DNA of 64,000 nt from Solicola gregarius (GTDB taxonomy: Bacteria; Actinomycetota; Actinomycetes; Propionibacteriales; Nocardioidaceae), in NCBI RefSeq assembly GCF_025790165.1, contig NZ_CP094970.1:3472001-3536000 (forward strand). The letters are read 5' to 3'. Under the pieces are notes generated by a model, which saw only the letters and a list, made by a program, of their open reading frames with translations, had not been told where the DNA came from and made no database searches. Position 1 is the first letter of the stretch. Every line of letters begins with the position of its first letter. Shown here piece by piece: positions 32,874 to 40,719 of this stretch. The position numbers were made by a program, and so were the translations under genes.

Positions 32874-33628
32874 CGGATGCGCGCTTCGAAGGCCGGGTCG
32901 CGTTGGTGACCGGTGCGAGCCGCGGCATCGGGTTCGCGATCGCGCGGCGGCTCGTCGACGAGGGTGCCCGCGTATGCCTCACCGCTCGCAAGCCCGAGCC
33001 CCTCGCAGAGGCCGTCGAGTCGCTCGGCGGTTCCGACCATGCGATCGGCATCGCGGGCAAGGCCGATGACGCCGATCACCAGGGCGACGCCGTCGAGCAG
33101 ACGATCGAGGCGTACGGCCGACTCGACCATCTGGTGAACAACACCGGCATCAATCCCGCGTACGGGCCGATGATCGACCTCGACCTCGGCGCCGCCGCCA
33201 AGATCTTCCAGGTCAACGTGCTCGCTGCGCTCGCGTGGACCCAACAGGCGTACGCGCGGTGGATGCGCGAGCACGGTGGTTCGGTCGTCAACGTCGCCTC
33301 GGTTGCCGGGTTGAAGCCCGCGCCCGGCATGGGGGCGTACGGCGCTTCCAAACGCGCGTTGCTGCACGTGACCGAAGAGCTCGGCGTGGAGCTGGCACCG
33401 GGCGTACGGGTCAACTCGGTCGCGCCGGCGGTGGTCAAGACCGACTTCGCCAAGCTGCTCTACGAGGGCAAGGAGGCCGACGTGAGCGCGGGCTACCCGA
33501 TGCGACGTCTCGGTGACCCGGGCGATATCGCCTCCGCGGTGGCGTTCCTGCTCTCCGACGACGCCTCCTGGATCACCGGCCAGAACATCGTTCTGGACGG
33601 CGGCATGACCCTCACCGGCGGCGTCTGA
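32870..33628 (+). CDS. Short-chain dehydrogenase/reductase
   Basis: 252 residues from GTG 32870, overlapping the thiolase stop (GTGA). The Rossmann motif is VTGASRGIGFAIA, the structural motif NNTGIN, and the catalytic Ser-Tyr-Lys appears in NVASVAGLKPAPGMGAYGASKRAL. The C-terminus GQNIVLDGGMTLTGG is typical of FabG-like enzymes. The operon context suggests 3-hydroxyacyl-CoA or a related alcohol as substrate, which is inference. Confidence 0.9.
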   Translation: MTDARFEGRVALVTGASRGIGFAIARRLVDEGARVCLTARKPEPLAEAVESLGGSDHAIGIAGKADDADHQGDAVEQTIEAYGRLDHLVNNTGINPAYGPMIDLDLGAAAKIFQVNVLAALAWTQQAYARWMREHGGSVVNVASVAGLKPAPGMGAYGASKRALLHVTEELGVELAPGVRVNSVAPAVVKTDFAKLLYEGKEADVSAGYPMRRLGDPGDIASAVAFLLSDDASWITGQNIVLDGGMTLTGGV

Positions 33629-33629
33629 G

Positions 33630-33711
33630 GTTCTCGCCGAGGTACGGATTCCCGCCACCTGGCCCGGCCTCTATTGGCAGGACGTCGTACCTCGGCGCGG
33701 CTGGCGAGAAC
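33630..33711. repeat. Dispersed palindromic repeat, copy 1
   Basis: GTTCTCGCCGAGGTACG opens the element, and its complement, interrupted by a 9-base insertion, closes it (CGTACCTCGGCG, then GGCGAGAAC). The interior arms resemble those of copies 2 and 3 (CGTCCTGCCA). It lies between the SDR and acetyltransferase genes, both on the plus strand. Confidence 0.75.
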
Positions 33712-33750
33712 TCGCTCGCGTCATCCGTCTGCTCACGTCATCGTTGGGCC

Positions 33751-34362
33751 ATGCCTCAGCCGATTCTGTGCACCGACCGATTGCGCCTCGTACCCCTCGC
33801 GGACCGTCATCTGGAGCTCGAGGTCGGCCTCGACTCCGACGCGGAGGTGCTGCGCTACATCTTCGGTCGTGCGCGTACGCGCGACGAGGTCGTGGAGTCT
33901 CATGCGGAGCGGATGGCCCTCGGTCGGAATGTCGACGGACTCGGGTTCTGGATCGCGTACCGTTCGTCGGGCGGCGTACCCGAACGGCCGCCCCGAGACG
34001 AAGGCGCCGCTGAGTTCGTCGGCCTGATGATGCTCCCGCCCGCACACGGCCCCGACCAACCGGACGATCCCAGCGTTGCCGAGCTCGGCTACCGCATCGC
34101 CCGCCGGCATTGGCGCCAGGGCTTCGCGAGTGAGGCGTCGCGCGCACTGCTGCGCCACGCGTTCGAGACGGTCGGGCAGGCGCGGGTGATCGCCCAGACC
34201 ATGAACGTCAACGTCGCGTCGCGCGGGGTCATGGAGAGCCTCGGCATGCGCTACGTACGAACCTTCGAAGGCACCTGGGACGAACCGATCCCGGAGCCGG
34301 ACCAGCGCGAGGTCGAGTACGAGCTGACGCGCGCGATGTGGGAGGTGCAGAATCCGGCGTAG
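33751..34362 (+). CDS. GNAT-family N-acetyltransferase (RimJ/RimL-like)
   Basis: 203 residues. The start LCTDRLRLVPLADRHLELEV and the acetyl-CoA motif ELGYRIARRHWRQGFASEASRALLRHAF followed by NVASRGVMESLGMRYVRTF are those of Acetyltransf_3 enzymes that acetylate protein N-termini or small amines. A proline-rich loop (about residues 75-110) is longer than usual. The gene is followed ten bases later by a VOC protein gene, so the two are probably cotranscribed. The substrate is unknown. Confidence 0.85.
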   Translation: MPQPILCTDRLRLVPLADRHLELEVGLDSDAEVLRYIFGRARTRDEVVESHAERMALGRNVDGLGFWIAYRSSGGVPERPPRDEGAAEFVGLMMLPPAHGPDQPDDPSVAELGYRIARRHWRQGFASEASRALLRHAFETVGQARVIAQTMNVNVASRGVMESLGMRYVRTFEGTWDEPIPEPDQREVEYELTRAMWEVQNPA

Positions 34363-34371
34363 CCTGAGCGC

Positions 34372-34761
34372 ATGGGCACCGTCACGGTCCGCTACATCGT
34401 GCACGACGTCGATGCGGCGGTCGCGTTCTACCGAGACCGACTCGGGTTCGCCGAGGTGATGCACCCCGCGCCCTCGTTCGCGATGCTCGCGTACGACGAC
34501 CTCCGGCTCGCGCTCAGCGCACCGAGCGGGCGCGGCGGCGGTGGACAGGCGATGTCCGACGGCACCGTCCCCGAGCCCGGCGGTTGGAACAGATTCTCGC
34601 TGCCCGTCGACGACCTCGATAGCGTGGTCTCGGGCCTGGATGCCGCAGGAGTGCATCGGCGGAGCGAGATCATCGAGGGCGTAGCCGGGCGGCAGGTACT
34701 CGTCGACGACCCGAGCGGCAATCCGGTCGAGCTGTTCGAGGCGACCGACACGACGCCCTGA
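34372..34761 (+). CDS. VOC-family (glyoxalase-like) protein
   Basis: 129 residues. The repeated beta-alpha-beta-beta-beta units read VRYIVHDVDAAVAFYRDRLGFAEVMHPAPSFAML and FSLPVDDLDSVVSGLDAAGVHRRSEIIE, ending QVLVDDPSGNPVELFEA with the family's terminal metal-ligand glutamate. Members include lyases, dioxygenases and antibiotic-binding proteins; the role here cannot be chosen. It is convergent with the serine hydrolase gene, three bases apart. Confidence 0.82.
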   Translation: MGTVTVRYIVHDVDAAVAFYRDRLGFAEVMHPAPSFAMLAYDDLRLALSAPSGRGGGGQAMSDGTVPEPGGWNRFSLPVDDLDSVVSGLDAAGVHRRSEIIEGVAGRQVLVDDPSGNPVELFEATDTTP

Positions 34762-34764
34762 AGT

Positions 34765-35580
34765 TCAGTCGCGCAGCTCCGCGAGGATCGCATCGGTGAG
34801 CACTGGCCAGGCCTCGGCGGCCCATGGTCCGAAGTCGCGGTCGGTGAGGACGACGCACGCGGCTCCCGCGCGCGGGTCGACCCAGAGGAAGGTGCCCGAT
34901 TGTCCGAAGTGCCCGAACGTCTCGGGTGAGCTCGAGGCGCCCGTCCAGTGCGGATCCTTGCCGTCACGCAGCTCGAACCCGAGGCCCCAGTCGTTGGGCC
35001 GCTGCCGTCCGAAGCCCGGCAGGACGCCGTCCAGGCCGGAGAACTCGACGGTCGTCGCGGCCCCGAACGTACTGGCGTCGACGAGCGTCGGACGTTGCAG
35101 CTCCGTCGCGAACCGGATCAGGTCGGTGAGGCTCGAGCGCGCACCCGCGGCGGGCGATCCATCCAGCGCCGTCGACGTCATGGCCAACGGGTCGAGTACG
35201 GCTTCGCGCAGGTAGTCCGCGAACTCGATCTCGGACCGCTCGGTGAGGGTACGGGCGAGTGCCTCGAACCCGGTGTTGGAGTAGATCCGCCGGTCGCCGG
35301 GTGCGGCACGCACCTCCGGCGAGTCGAAGTCGAGCCCGGAGGCGTGTGCGAGCAGATGTCGGATCGTCGCACCGGGCGGGCCGGCCGGATCGTCCAGCTC
35401 GAACGCGCCCTCCTCGAGTGCCACCAACATCGCGTACGCCGTGAGGAGCTTCGTCACCGACGCCAGCTCGTAGACGCGATCCGCGTCTCCGCGGGTCCCG
35501 CGTACCTCGCCGTCACGGGTGACCACGGCGGCGGACACGTGGTCGGCGGGCCATCGGTCGATCTGCTGCAGGCTTCTCAC
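34765..35580 (-). CDS. Beta-lactamase-family serine hydrolase (class C-like/esterase)
   Basis: 271 residues. The S-x-x-K motif is S41-V-T-K44, the Y-x-N motif is Y100-S-N102, and a third-motif-like HFGQSGTFLW occupies the K/H-x-G position. No signal peptide is present, so it is probably a cytoplasmic esterase or peptidase of the PBP-beta-lactamase fold rather than a resistance enzyme. It diverges from the thioesterase gene at 35657. Confidence 0.85.
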   Translation of the reverse strand: MRSLQQIDRWPADHVSAAVVTRDGEVRGTRGDADRVYELASVTKLLTAYAMLVALEEGAFELDDPAGPPGATIRHLLAHASGLDFDSPEVRAAPGDRRIYSNTGFEALARTLTERSEIEFADYLREAVLDPLAMTSTALDGSPAAGARSSLTDLIRFATELQRPTLVDASTFGAATTVEFSGLDGVLPGFGRQRPNDWGLGFELRDGKDPHWTGASSSPETFGHFGQSGTFLWVDPRAGAACVVLTDRDFGPWAAEAWPVLTDAILAELRD

Positions 35581-35656
35581 GCCCGCACCCTAAGCGACAG
35601 CAGGATTGTGGCGATCGTCGCATCCACGGGTCGCGGATCTCTGGGAGGATCGGTAC

Positions 35657-36088
35657 GTGAGGCAGGTTTACCGATGTCCATTGCGCTGGGCGGATATGGA
35701 CGCGCTCGGCCACGTCAACAACGTCCGCTACGTCGACTACCTGCAGGAGGCCCGCGTCGACCTGCTGCGGCTGCACGGACGCTCCGCCCTCGGGGAGGAG
35801 CTGGCCGAGGGGATCGTCGTCGTCCAGCACGACATCGAGTTCCTGGCGCCGCTGGCGTACCGGATCGAACCCGTGACGATCGAGACGTGGGTGACCGAGA
35901 TCCGCGCCGCGACCTTCACGCTCGCGTACGAGATCTTCGACGAGGACGGCGGCGGGCGCCGGGTGTATTCGCGGGCGACGACGAGGCTCTCGCCGTTCGT
36001 GTTCGCCGCCGAGCGGCCGCGCCGACTGACTGCCGACGAGAAGGAGCTGCTCGGCCGGTTCCTCGAGGAGGAGACGGCCGATGACTGA
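35657..36088 (+). CDS. Hotdog-fold acyl-CoA thioesterase (first of a pair)
   Basis: 143 residues from GTG 35657, eight bases after a GGGAGG ribosome site. The 4HBT signature YRCPLRWADMDALGHVNNVRYVDYLQEARVDLL has the catalytic-type aspartate in ADMDALGHVNN. It hydrolyses an acyl-CoA; the length preference is not readable. It overlaps the next thioesterase gene by eight bases, and the two products are paralogues that could form a heteromer. Confidence 0.87.
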   Translation: MRQVYRCPLRWADMDALGHVNNVRYVDYLQEARVDLLRLHGRSALGEELAEGIVVVQHDIEFLAPLAYRIEPVTIETWVTEIRAATFTLAYEIFDEDGGGRRVYSRATTRLSPFVFAAERPRRLTADEKELLGRFLEEETADD

Positions 36089-36482
36089 ACCGCATCGCTA
36101 CACGTGCTGCGTTCGCTGGTCCGACGTCGATGCGTACGGTCATGTCAACAACGTCATGTACTTCGAGTACTTCCAGGAAGCGCGGATCATGGCGATGGCC
36201 GAGGCCGTGGCCGCCGACGAGCAGCTGGGGTTCGTGGTCGCCCGCACGGTGGTCGACTACCGCCGCCCCGTGTTGTTTCGCGCGGAGCCGTATGTGATCG
36301 AGACGCGTGCGACCCACATCGGTACGTCGTCGTTCGATCTCGAGGCCGTTATCGTCGACGGCACCGAGGCCCTCGCGCGCTCGCGTACGACGGTGGTGGC
36401 CTTCGACTCGGCGACCCAGCGGTCCCGACCCCTGCGTCCGATCGAGCGCGAAGGCGTTACGAGGATTCTGTCATCGAGTTGA
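36081..36482 (+). CDS. Hotdog-fold acyl-CoA thioesterase (second of a pair)
   Basis: 133 residues from ATG 36081, inside the end of its paralogue. The signature CVRWSDVDAYGHVNNVMYFEYFQEARIM is intact. Overlapping translation suggests a joint complex, since hotdog thioesterases work as dimers or tetramers. Its 3' end overlaps the convergent globin gene by 26 bases, so both stop codons lie inside the other gene. Confidence 0.87.
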   Translation: MTEPHRYTCCVRWSDVDAYGHVNNVMYFEYFQEARIMAMAEAVAADEQLGFVVARTVVDYRRPVLFRAEPYVIETRATHIGTSSFDLEAVIVDGTEALARSRTTVVAFDSATQRSRPLRPIEREGVTRILSSS

Positions 36483-36861
36483 CCATGAACATTGCCGCGT
36501 GGTTCACGTACTCCCAGAACTGCGTGTCGAGCTCGGGCGGCAGCGCGACCTCGTCGAGCGCCGCACGGAAATGCACCAGCCAACGGTCCTTGGCCTCCGG
36601 GGTCACGGCGAACGGAGCGTGCCGCATCCGCAGCCGGGGATGACCGCGCTCCTGCGAGTAGGTCGTCGGGCCGCCCCAGTACTGCTCGAGGAACATCCGA
36701 AACCGCCGGTTGGCCGGGCCGAGGTCTTCCTCGGGGTAGAGCGGCCGCAGGATCGGGTCGGTCGCGACGCCCTCGTAGAAGCGGTCGACGATGCGCTTGA
36801 AGGTGTCATGGCCGCCGACCGCGTCGTAGAAGGTCTGCCCGGCCTCGGGTGCGCTACTCAC
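36457..36861 (-). CDS. glbO: Group II truncated hemoglobin (GlbO-like)
   Basis: 134 residues. TFYDAVGGHDTFKRIVDRFYEGVATDPILRPLYPEEDLGPANRRFRMFLEQYWGG and GHPRLRMRHAPFAV, with the proximal histidine in RMRHAPF and the group II tryptophan in KDRWLVHF. It binds heme and oxygen or NO and is cytoplasmic. The gene stands alone; its 3' end overlaps the thioesterase gene on the other strand. Confidence 0.93.
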   Translation of the reverse strand: MSSAPEAGQTFYDAVGGHDTFKRIVDRFYEGVATDPILRPLYPEEDLGPANRRFRMFLEQYWGGPTTYSQERGHPRLRMRHAPFAVTPEAKDRWLVHFRAALDEVALPPELDTQFWEYVNHAAMFMVNSMTESS

Positions 36862-36927
36862 GTACTCATTCTCGCGTACCCGCAGCAGCGCCCGTCCGCC
36901 GGTCTCCGCGTCGAGACCGGCGCACCG

Positions 36928-37761
36928 CTACTCCCAGGTCCACTCGTCGAGCAGCCCGGTGAGGTACGAGTCGTAGTCGTCGGCATCGTCGGTCTGGTAC
37001 GAGATGGCGATGGTGTACGCCTTCTGGTCGACGATCGAGAGGTACGCCTCCTGCGTCACGTCGATGTCCTGAGCATTGGACCCGGCGAACCGGACACCGA
37101 TCGCGTCCTCGCCGTCGATCGTGATGTCGTCGAGCTCCGTGGTCTCGGCGTCGGTGAGGCCAGACGCGACGTTCTGCTGCCACTGGTCGCGCAGGTCGTC
37201 GAGCTTCATCTCGCTCGGCAGCTCGTCGACCTCGACCAGCACGTTCGTATGCGGCTTGTCGATGTCGTCCTCCTCGCCGACGAAGGTATCGATGCCCGCG
37301 GACGTCTGCTCCGACGCCAGGTCGCCGGTCAGGTCGTGCCAGTCCTCCGGGAGCGGGTACGTGTAGCCGTCACCCTTCACCGACTCTGACGAGGCCTCGA
37401 ACGCGTCGTCGGACTCGCTGTCGTCATCGTCGCCGACGACGGCACCGAGGACCAACAGGCCGCCGACGACGACCACGACGATCGCAACGGCGACGCCGAT
37501 GATCAACGGCAGTCGTGACCGGCGCTTCGGTGGTTCGCCCGGCGGTTGTCCGTACGGGGGCTGCTGGCCGTAGGGCGGCTGGTTCGGCGGTTGTCCGTAC
37601 GGGGGCTGCTGGCCGTACGGAGGTTGGCCCGGCGGTTGTCCGTACGGGGGCTGCTGGCCGTAGGGCGGCTGGTTCGGCGGCTGGCCGTACGGCGGCTGCT
37701 GGCCGGCCGGCTGCCCACCGGATGGCGGCCACTCACCACCGGTTGGGGGCTGGCTGGTCAT
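36928..37761 (-). CDS. Proline/glutamine/glycine-repeat membrane-anchored protein
   Basis: 277 residues from ATG 37761, behind a GAGGAGA ribosome site. The N-terminal 80 residues are repeats of [15 protein letters not shown], then a KRRSRLP stop-transfer cluster and one transmembrane helix ([23 protein letters not shown]). An acidic linker and an extracytoplasmic domain of about 150 residues follow ([16 protein letters not shown] to [12 protein letters not shown]), resembling PsbP-like/lipoprotein LpqN-type folds. I cannot name a function. Repeat-rich cytoplasmic tails of this kind are common in actinobacterial membrane proteins. Confidence 0.7.
   Translation of the reverse strand: MTSQPPTGGEWPPSGGQPAGQQPPYGQPPNQPPYGQQPPYGQPPGQPPYGQQPPYGQPPNQPPYGQQPPYGQPPGEPPKRRSRLPLIIGVAVAIVVVVVGGLLVLGAVVGDDDDSESDDAFEASSESVKGDGYTYPLPEDWHDLTGDLASEQTSAGIDTFVGEEDDIDKPHTNVLVEVDELPSEMKLDDLRDQWQQNVASGLTDAETTELDDITIDGEDAIGVRFAGSNAQDIDVTQEAYLSIVDQKAYTIAISYQTDDADDYDSYLTGLLDEWTWE
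37544..37702 (-). repeat. 45-bp coding tandem repeat (PPYGQ repeats)
   Basis: Units begin at 37544, 37589, 37634 and, more diverged, 37679, each 45 bp long. They encode 15-residue proline/glutamine repeats in the cytoplasmic tail of the membrane protein. Such in-frame repeats can change copy number by slippage. Confidence 0.85.
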
Positions 37762-37854
37762 ACGGAGTATCTCCTCGAGCGTCGGCACGGCTTGCATCGC
37801 GCACTGTACCGGCGCCGTCGGTCCCGAATGCGGAGCGGGGCCGCGATCGCCGCG

Positions 37855-38863
37855 TCAGCGTCCGCACCGGCGGCACACCGGGCGCGTACGCAGGAAGTAG
37901 ACGCCTGCCGCGACCGCCATCCCGCATCCCCAGACGAAGTACGCGGGCACGGCGAACCAGAAGAAGATCTCCGGAAGGTCGAGCCCGCCGCTCGGCGGGA
38001 ACGGGTTCCGGCCCTGCAGTCGCTCGGCGACCATGATCACCAGCATGGAGCCGAAGTACACGACGATGGCGGCCGAGACCGCGGCACCGGGGCCGAGCAC
38101 GAGCCACCGCGGGATGCGACGGCCGGACACGATCGGAACCCAGCGCGGCCACGTACGACCCCACCCGTGCACGAGTGCGAGGGGGAGCACCGACCCGGCG
38201 AGCAGGAAGCCCCCCCTCGAACGCGATCGCCGCGGGCCCGCTGGACAACGGATTCTCGCCGAAGCCGACGGCGGCCTGCGCGAGCACGCGCACGACACAC
38301 CCGCCCACGGCCACGTACGCCGCGACGAACGCCCACATGGGCGTCTCGGCGAGCGGACCCGACCATGCGTCCGTACGCCCGCAGCGCCGGCACGCGCCAC
38401 GTACGTCGTGGATGTAGGCGAGACTCGCGAGCAGTAGGAGTACGCCCGACCCGATGCACACCAGCCGGCTGGCCATGCCGACGGGAAGGAACTCGAGCCC
38501 GATGCCCGGAAAGATCGTCGCCATCACGTCGAGCAGGAACAGCGCGCCGGCCGCGACGAGGGCGACGCCGATCGCGGGCGCGGCGACGAGGAGCACGCGG
38601 CGGGCGATCGGGCCGCGCGGTCGGTATACCAGTCCTGCCGCCGCGACCGCTCCGGCAAGCGGCAGCGCGACGCCCGCCCAGCCGGTGAAGCCGACCAGGT
38701 CCGACTCGATGTCGCCGGGCGCCATGTCGCCGGGGAAGCCCATCAGTTGCCAGCCCGTCCGTACCGCCGTGTAGACGGTCAACAGGACGAACGCGATGGG
38801 TGCGGTGCGGTCGAGCCAGGAGGCAGGCTCGGCCGACACGGGAGGATTCGGATGCGTGAGCAT
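37855..38863 (-). pseudogene. Multi-helix membrane protein with zinc-ribbon-like ends, frameshifted
   Basis: Residues 1-214 are read from ATG 38863 (MLTHPNPPVSAEPASWLDR, five hydrophobic helices, ACRRCGRTDAW). After AIAFEGG the frame is lost in a run of seven C at 38210-38216. The natural continuation, FLLAGSVLPLALVHGWGR to RPVCRRCGR, is in the next frame and stops at 37855. Removing one base of the run joins them into about 335 residues, with one CRRCGR motif in the middle and one at the end. I recognise no family. The lesion may be genuine or a homopolymer sequencing error. Confidence 0.7.
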
Positions 38864-38920
38864 GCGAACGATCCTGCCGCCGCGATGTGCGCCACGAATC
38901 CCTCGCGCGAGCGAGCGTTG

Positions 38921-39952
38921 CTACCGCTCGGGGCTTGGATCCTCGGGCTCGTCGGCCAGATCGCTCGGACGGCGGTCGTCCTGGATGTGCAGCACCCGTT
39001 GGGGGAGAGGAATCTCGATGCCGAGCGCGTCGAAGCGGTCCTTGACCAGCTCGCGCATCTCCCGCGCGACGCCCCACTGCTTCAGGGGCGCGGTCTTGAG
39101 CACGACCCGAAGCACGATCGCGTCGGGATCCCACCGCTCGACACCCCAGACCTCCGGCTCCTCGAGCACGTAGCCACCCCATTCAGGGTCCTGCCACAGT
39201 GCCTTCGCGACGTCGTGCAGCACCTCGCGTACCTGGGTGAGGTCTTCGGTGTACGACACGCGTACGTCGAGCACGGTGCGGGCCCAGTTCTGGCTGGAGT
39301 TGCCGACGCGGTTGATCTGTCCGTTCCGTACGTACCAGACGGTGCCGTTGATATCGCGCACGCGCGTGACCCGGAGGCTGACCGCCTCGACCGTGCCGAC
39401 CGCGTCGCCGAGGTCGACCTCGTCGCCGACGCCGTACTGGTCCTCGAACATCATGAACGTGCCGGAGACGAAGTCGGCGACCAGGTTCTGCGCGCCGAAT
39501 GCGACTGCCAGGCCGAGGACGCCGGCGCTCGCGATGAGCGGTGCGATGTTGTAGCCCAGCTCCGAGATGATCATCACGGTCATCACCGCGAACACGATCC
39601 CGGTGACCATGCTCTTCAGCACCGACCCGAGGGTGCGGGTGCGTTGCTCGCGGCGTTCCGAGACCTTCGCCGCGGCCGGAGCGCCGCCGTTCTTCACCCG
39701 CTGGAACAGGCTCGTCGACTTGCCCTGCGCCGCGCGCTCGGTGAAGCGCTCGATCAGCCGGTGCAGGACCCAGCGGACGAGCAACGAGACGATGATCAGC
39801 GTCGCGATCGACAGCGGCTTCGCGAGCAGCCAGTTCGCGACCTCCGCGGCCGTGTCGTTGTTCGTCCAGCCGTGGACGACTCGGCAGACCGTCGTGGCGT
39901 CGTCGCCGGTCCAGCAGTTTGCGGCGTCGTCGGCGGCTAGTACCCCGTCCAT
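38921..39952 (-). CDS. MscS-family mechanosensitive ion channel
   Basis: 343 residues from ATG 39952; upstream in-frame codons lack family resemblance. A short extracytoplasmic N-terminus (MDGVLAADDAANCW), helices about 40-60, 120-140 and the pore helix GVLGLAVAFGAQNLVADFVSGTFMMFEDQYGVGDEVDLG, then the beta domain with VRNGQINRVGNSSQNWARTVLDV. It opens under membrane tension to release solutes. The first six codons fall inside one terminal inverted repeat of a 168-bp palindrome (39937-40104), so the start region may have been supplied by that element. Confidence 0.88.
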   Translation of the reverse strand: MDGVLAADDAANCWTGDDATTVCRVVHGWTNNDTAAEVANWLLAKPLSIATLIIVSLLVRWVLHRLIERFTERAAQGKSTSLFQRVKNGGAPAAAKVSERREQRTRTLGSVLKSMVTGIVFAVMTVMIISELGYNIAPLIASAGVLGLAVAFGAQNLVADFVSGTFMMFEDQYGVGDEVDLGDAVGTVEAVSLRVTRVRDINGTVWYVRNGQINRVGNSSQNWARTVLDVRVSYTEDLTQVREVLHDVAKALWQDPEWGGYVLEEPEVWGVERWDPDAIVLRVVLKTAPLKQWGVAREMRELVKDRFDALGIEIPLPQRVLHIQDDRRPSDLADEPEDPSPER

Positions 39953-40104
39953 CAACGTTGCCCGTCGTGAGCGGCGTACGGCGGGATGCCTCGCAAGGCC
40001 GAGAAGGGAAGGCGATGTCGGTCCATCTTCGACCGACGAGAACGCCGCGAGGCGGCCGTCCGGGCGTCGCGCAACAGGGCGGACGCTGATGGACGGGGTA
40101 CTAG
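39937..40104. repeat. 168-bp long palindrome with 18-bp terminal inverted repeats
   Basis: CTAGTACCCCGTCCATCA (39937-39954) and its exact complement (40087-40104) flank the element. GCCTCGC/GCGAGGC (39988/40047) and GATG/CATC lie symmetrically about the same centre, 40020.5, and 18 of the 33 bases between terminal and inner arms also pair. It resembles a small inverted-repeat transposable element, with CTAG as a possible target duplication, or a large RNA hairpin covering the MscS start codon. Confidence 0.7.
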
Positions 40105-40146
40105 GAGGTTGGCTGGCACGCTCCGACCGTACGAGAAGGCGGCGGA

Positions 40147-40719
40147 TCACTCAATCCGAGACGCTGTGACGACGCCCATGATCACCGAGTCGTGGCGCTC
40201 ACCGCGTACGATCCGTGCGTCTCGGAGCCGGCCCTCCTCGGCCATCCCGAGCGACCTCGCGGCCCGGACCATCCGCTCGTTGCCCGACCACGTCACGAGG
40301 TCGATGCGGTGCACGGCGTCCTGCTCGGCGAGCCAGCCGACCCACAGTCGCAGCGCCGACGTGCCCAGGCCACGGCTCCAGTACGCGGGGTCGTAGATCA
40401 CGATGCCGATCCGAACCCACCCCGACGTGGGATCCTCCCAGTGCCACGAGACGCTCCCGATCGCCTGGCCGTCCACGCAGATCGCGAGGCGCTTGGGCAG
40501 ACCGGTCGACGGGTCGCGCTGCCAGGGGTCTTCGGCGAGCTTGGTCGCCATCGAGTCGCGCGCCGAAGCCGAGGGCGCCGGGAAGTACGGCCCGTCCCAC
40601 TGTTTCCACTCGGCGTCCGGATGGATCCAGCCGACCACGGAGTCGATGTGGTCGCGCTGCCACGACTCGATGCTCAGCGATCCGTCCGACAGCAGGTCGG
40701 ATCGTGCGTGCCTTCCCAT
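40147..40719 (-). CDS. GNAT-family N-acetyltransferase
   Basis: 190 residues from ATG 40719. SIESWQRDHIDSVVGWIHPDAEWKQWDGPYFP at the start, the acetyl-CoA motif PAYWSRGLGTSALRLWVGWLAEQ and NERMVRAARSLGMAEEGRLRDARIVRG at the end mark an Acetyltransf_3-type enzyme. Its start overlaps the amidase stop by one base (TAATG), so it is translationally coupled to the amidase and may act in the same pathway. Confidence 0.85.
   Translation of the reverse strand: MGRHARSDLLSDGSLSIESWQRDHIDSVVGWIHPDAEWKQWDGPYFPAPSASARDSMATKLAEDPWQRDPSTGLPKRLAICVDGQAIGSVSWHWEDPTSGWVRIGIVIYDPAYWSRGLGTSALRLWVGWLAEQDAVHRIDLVTWSGNERMVRAARSLGMAEEGRLRDARIVRGERHDSVIMGVVTASRIE

Noticed and set aside
34765-35580. Beta-lactamase antibiotic-resistance gene
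   Set aside because: It has the SxxK/YxN fold motifs but no signal peptide and no class-specific lactamase features; a cytoplasmic esterase or peptidase is likelier.
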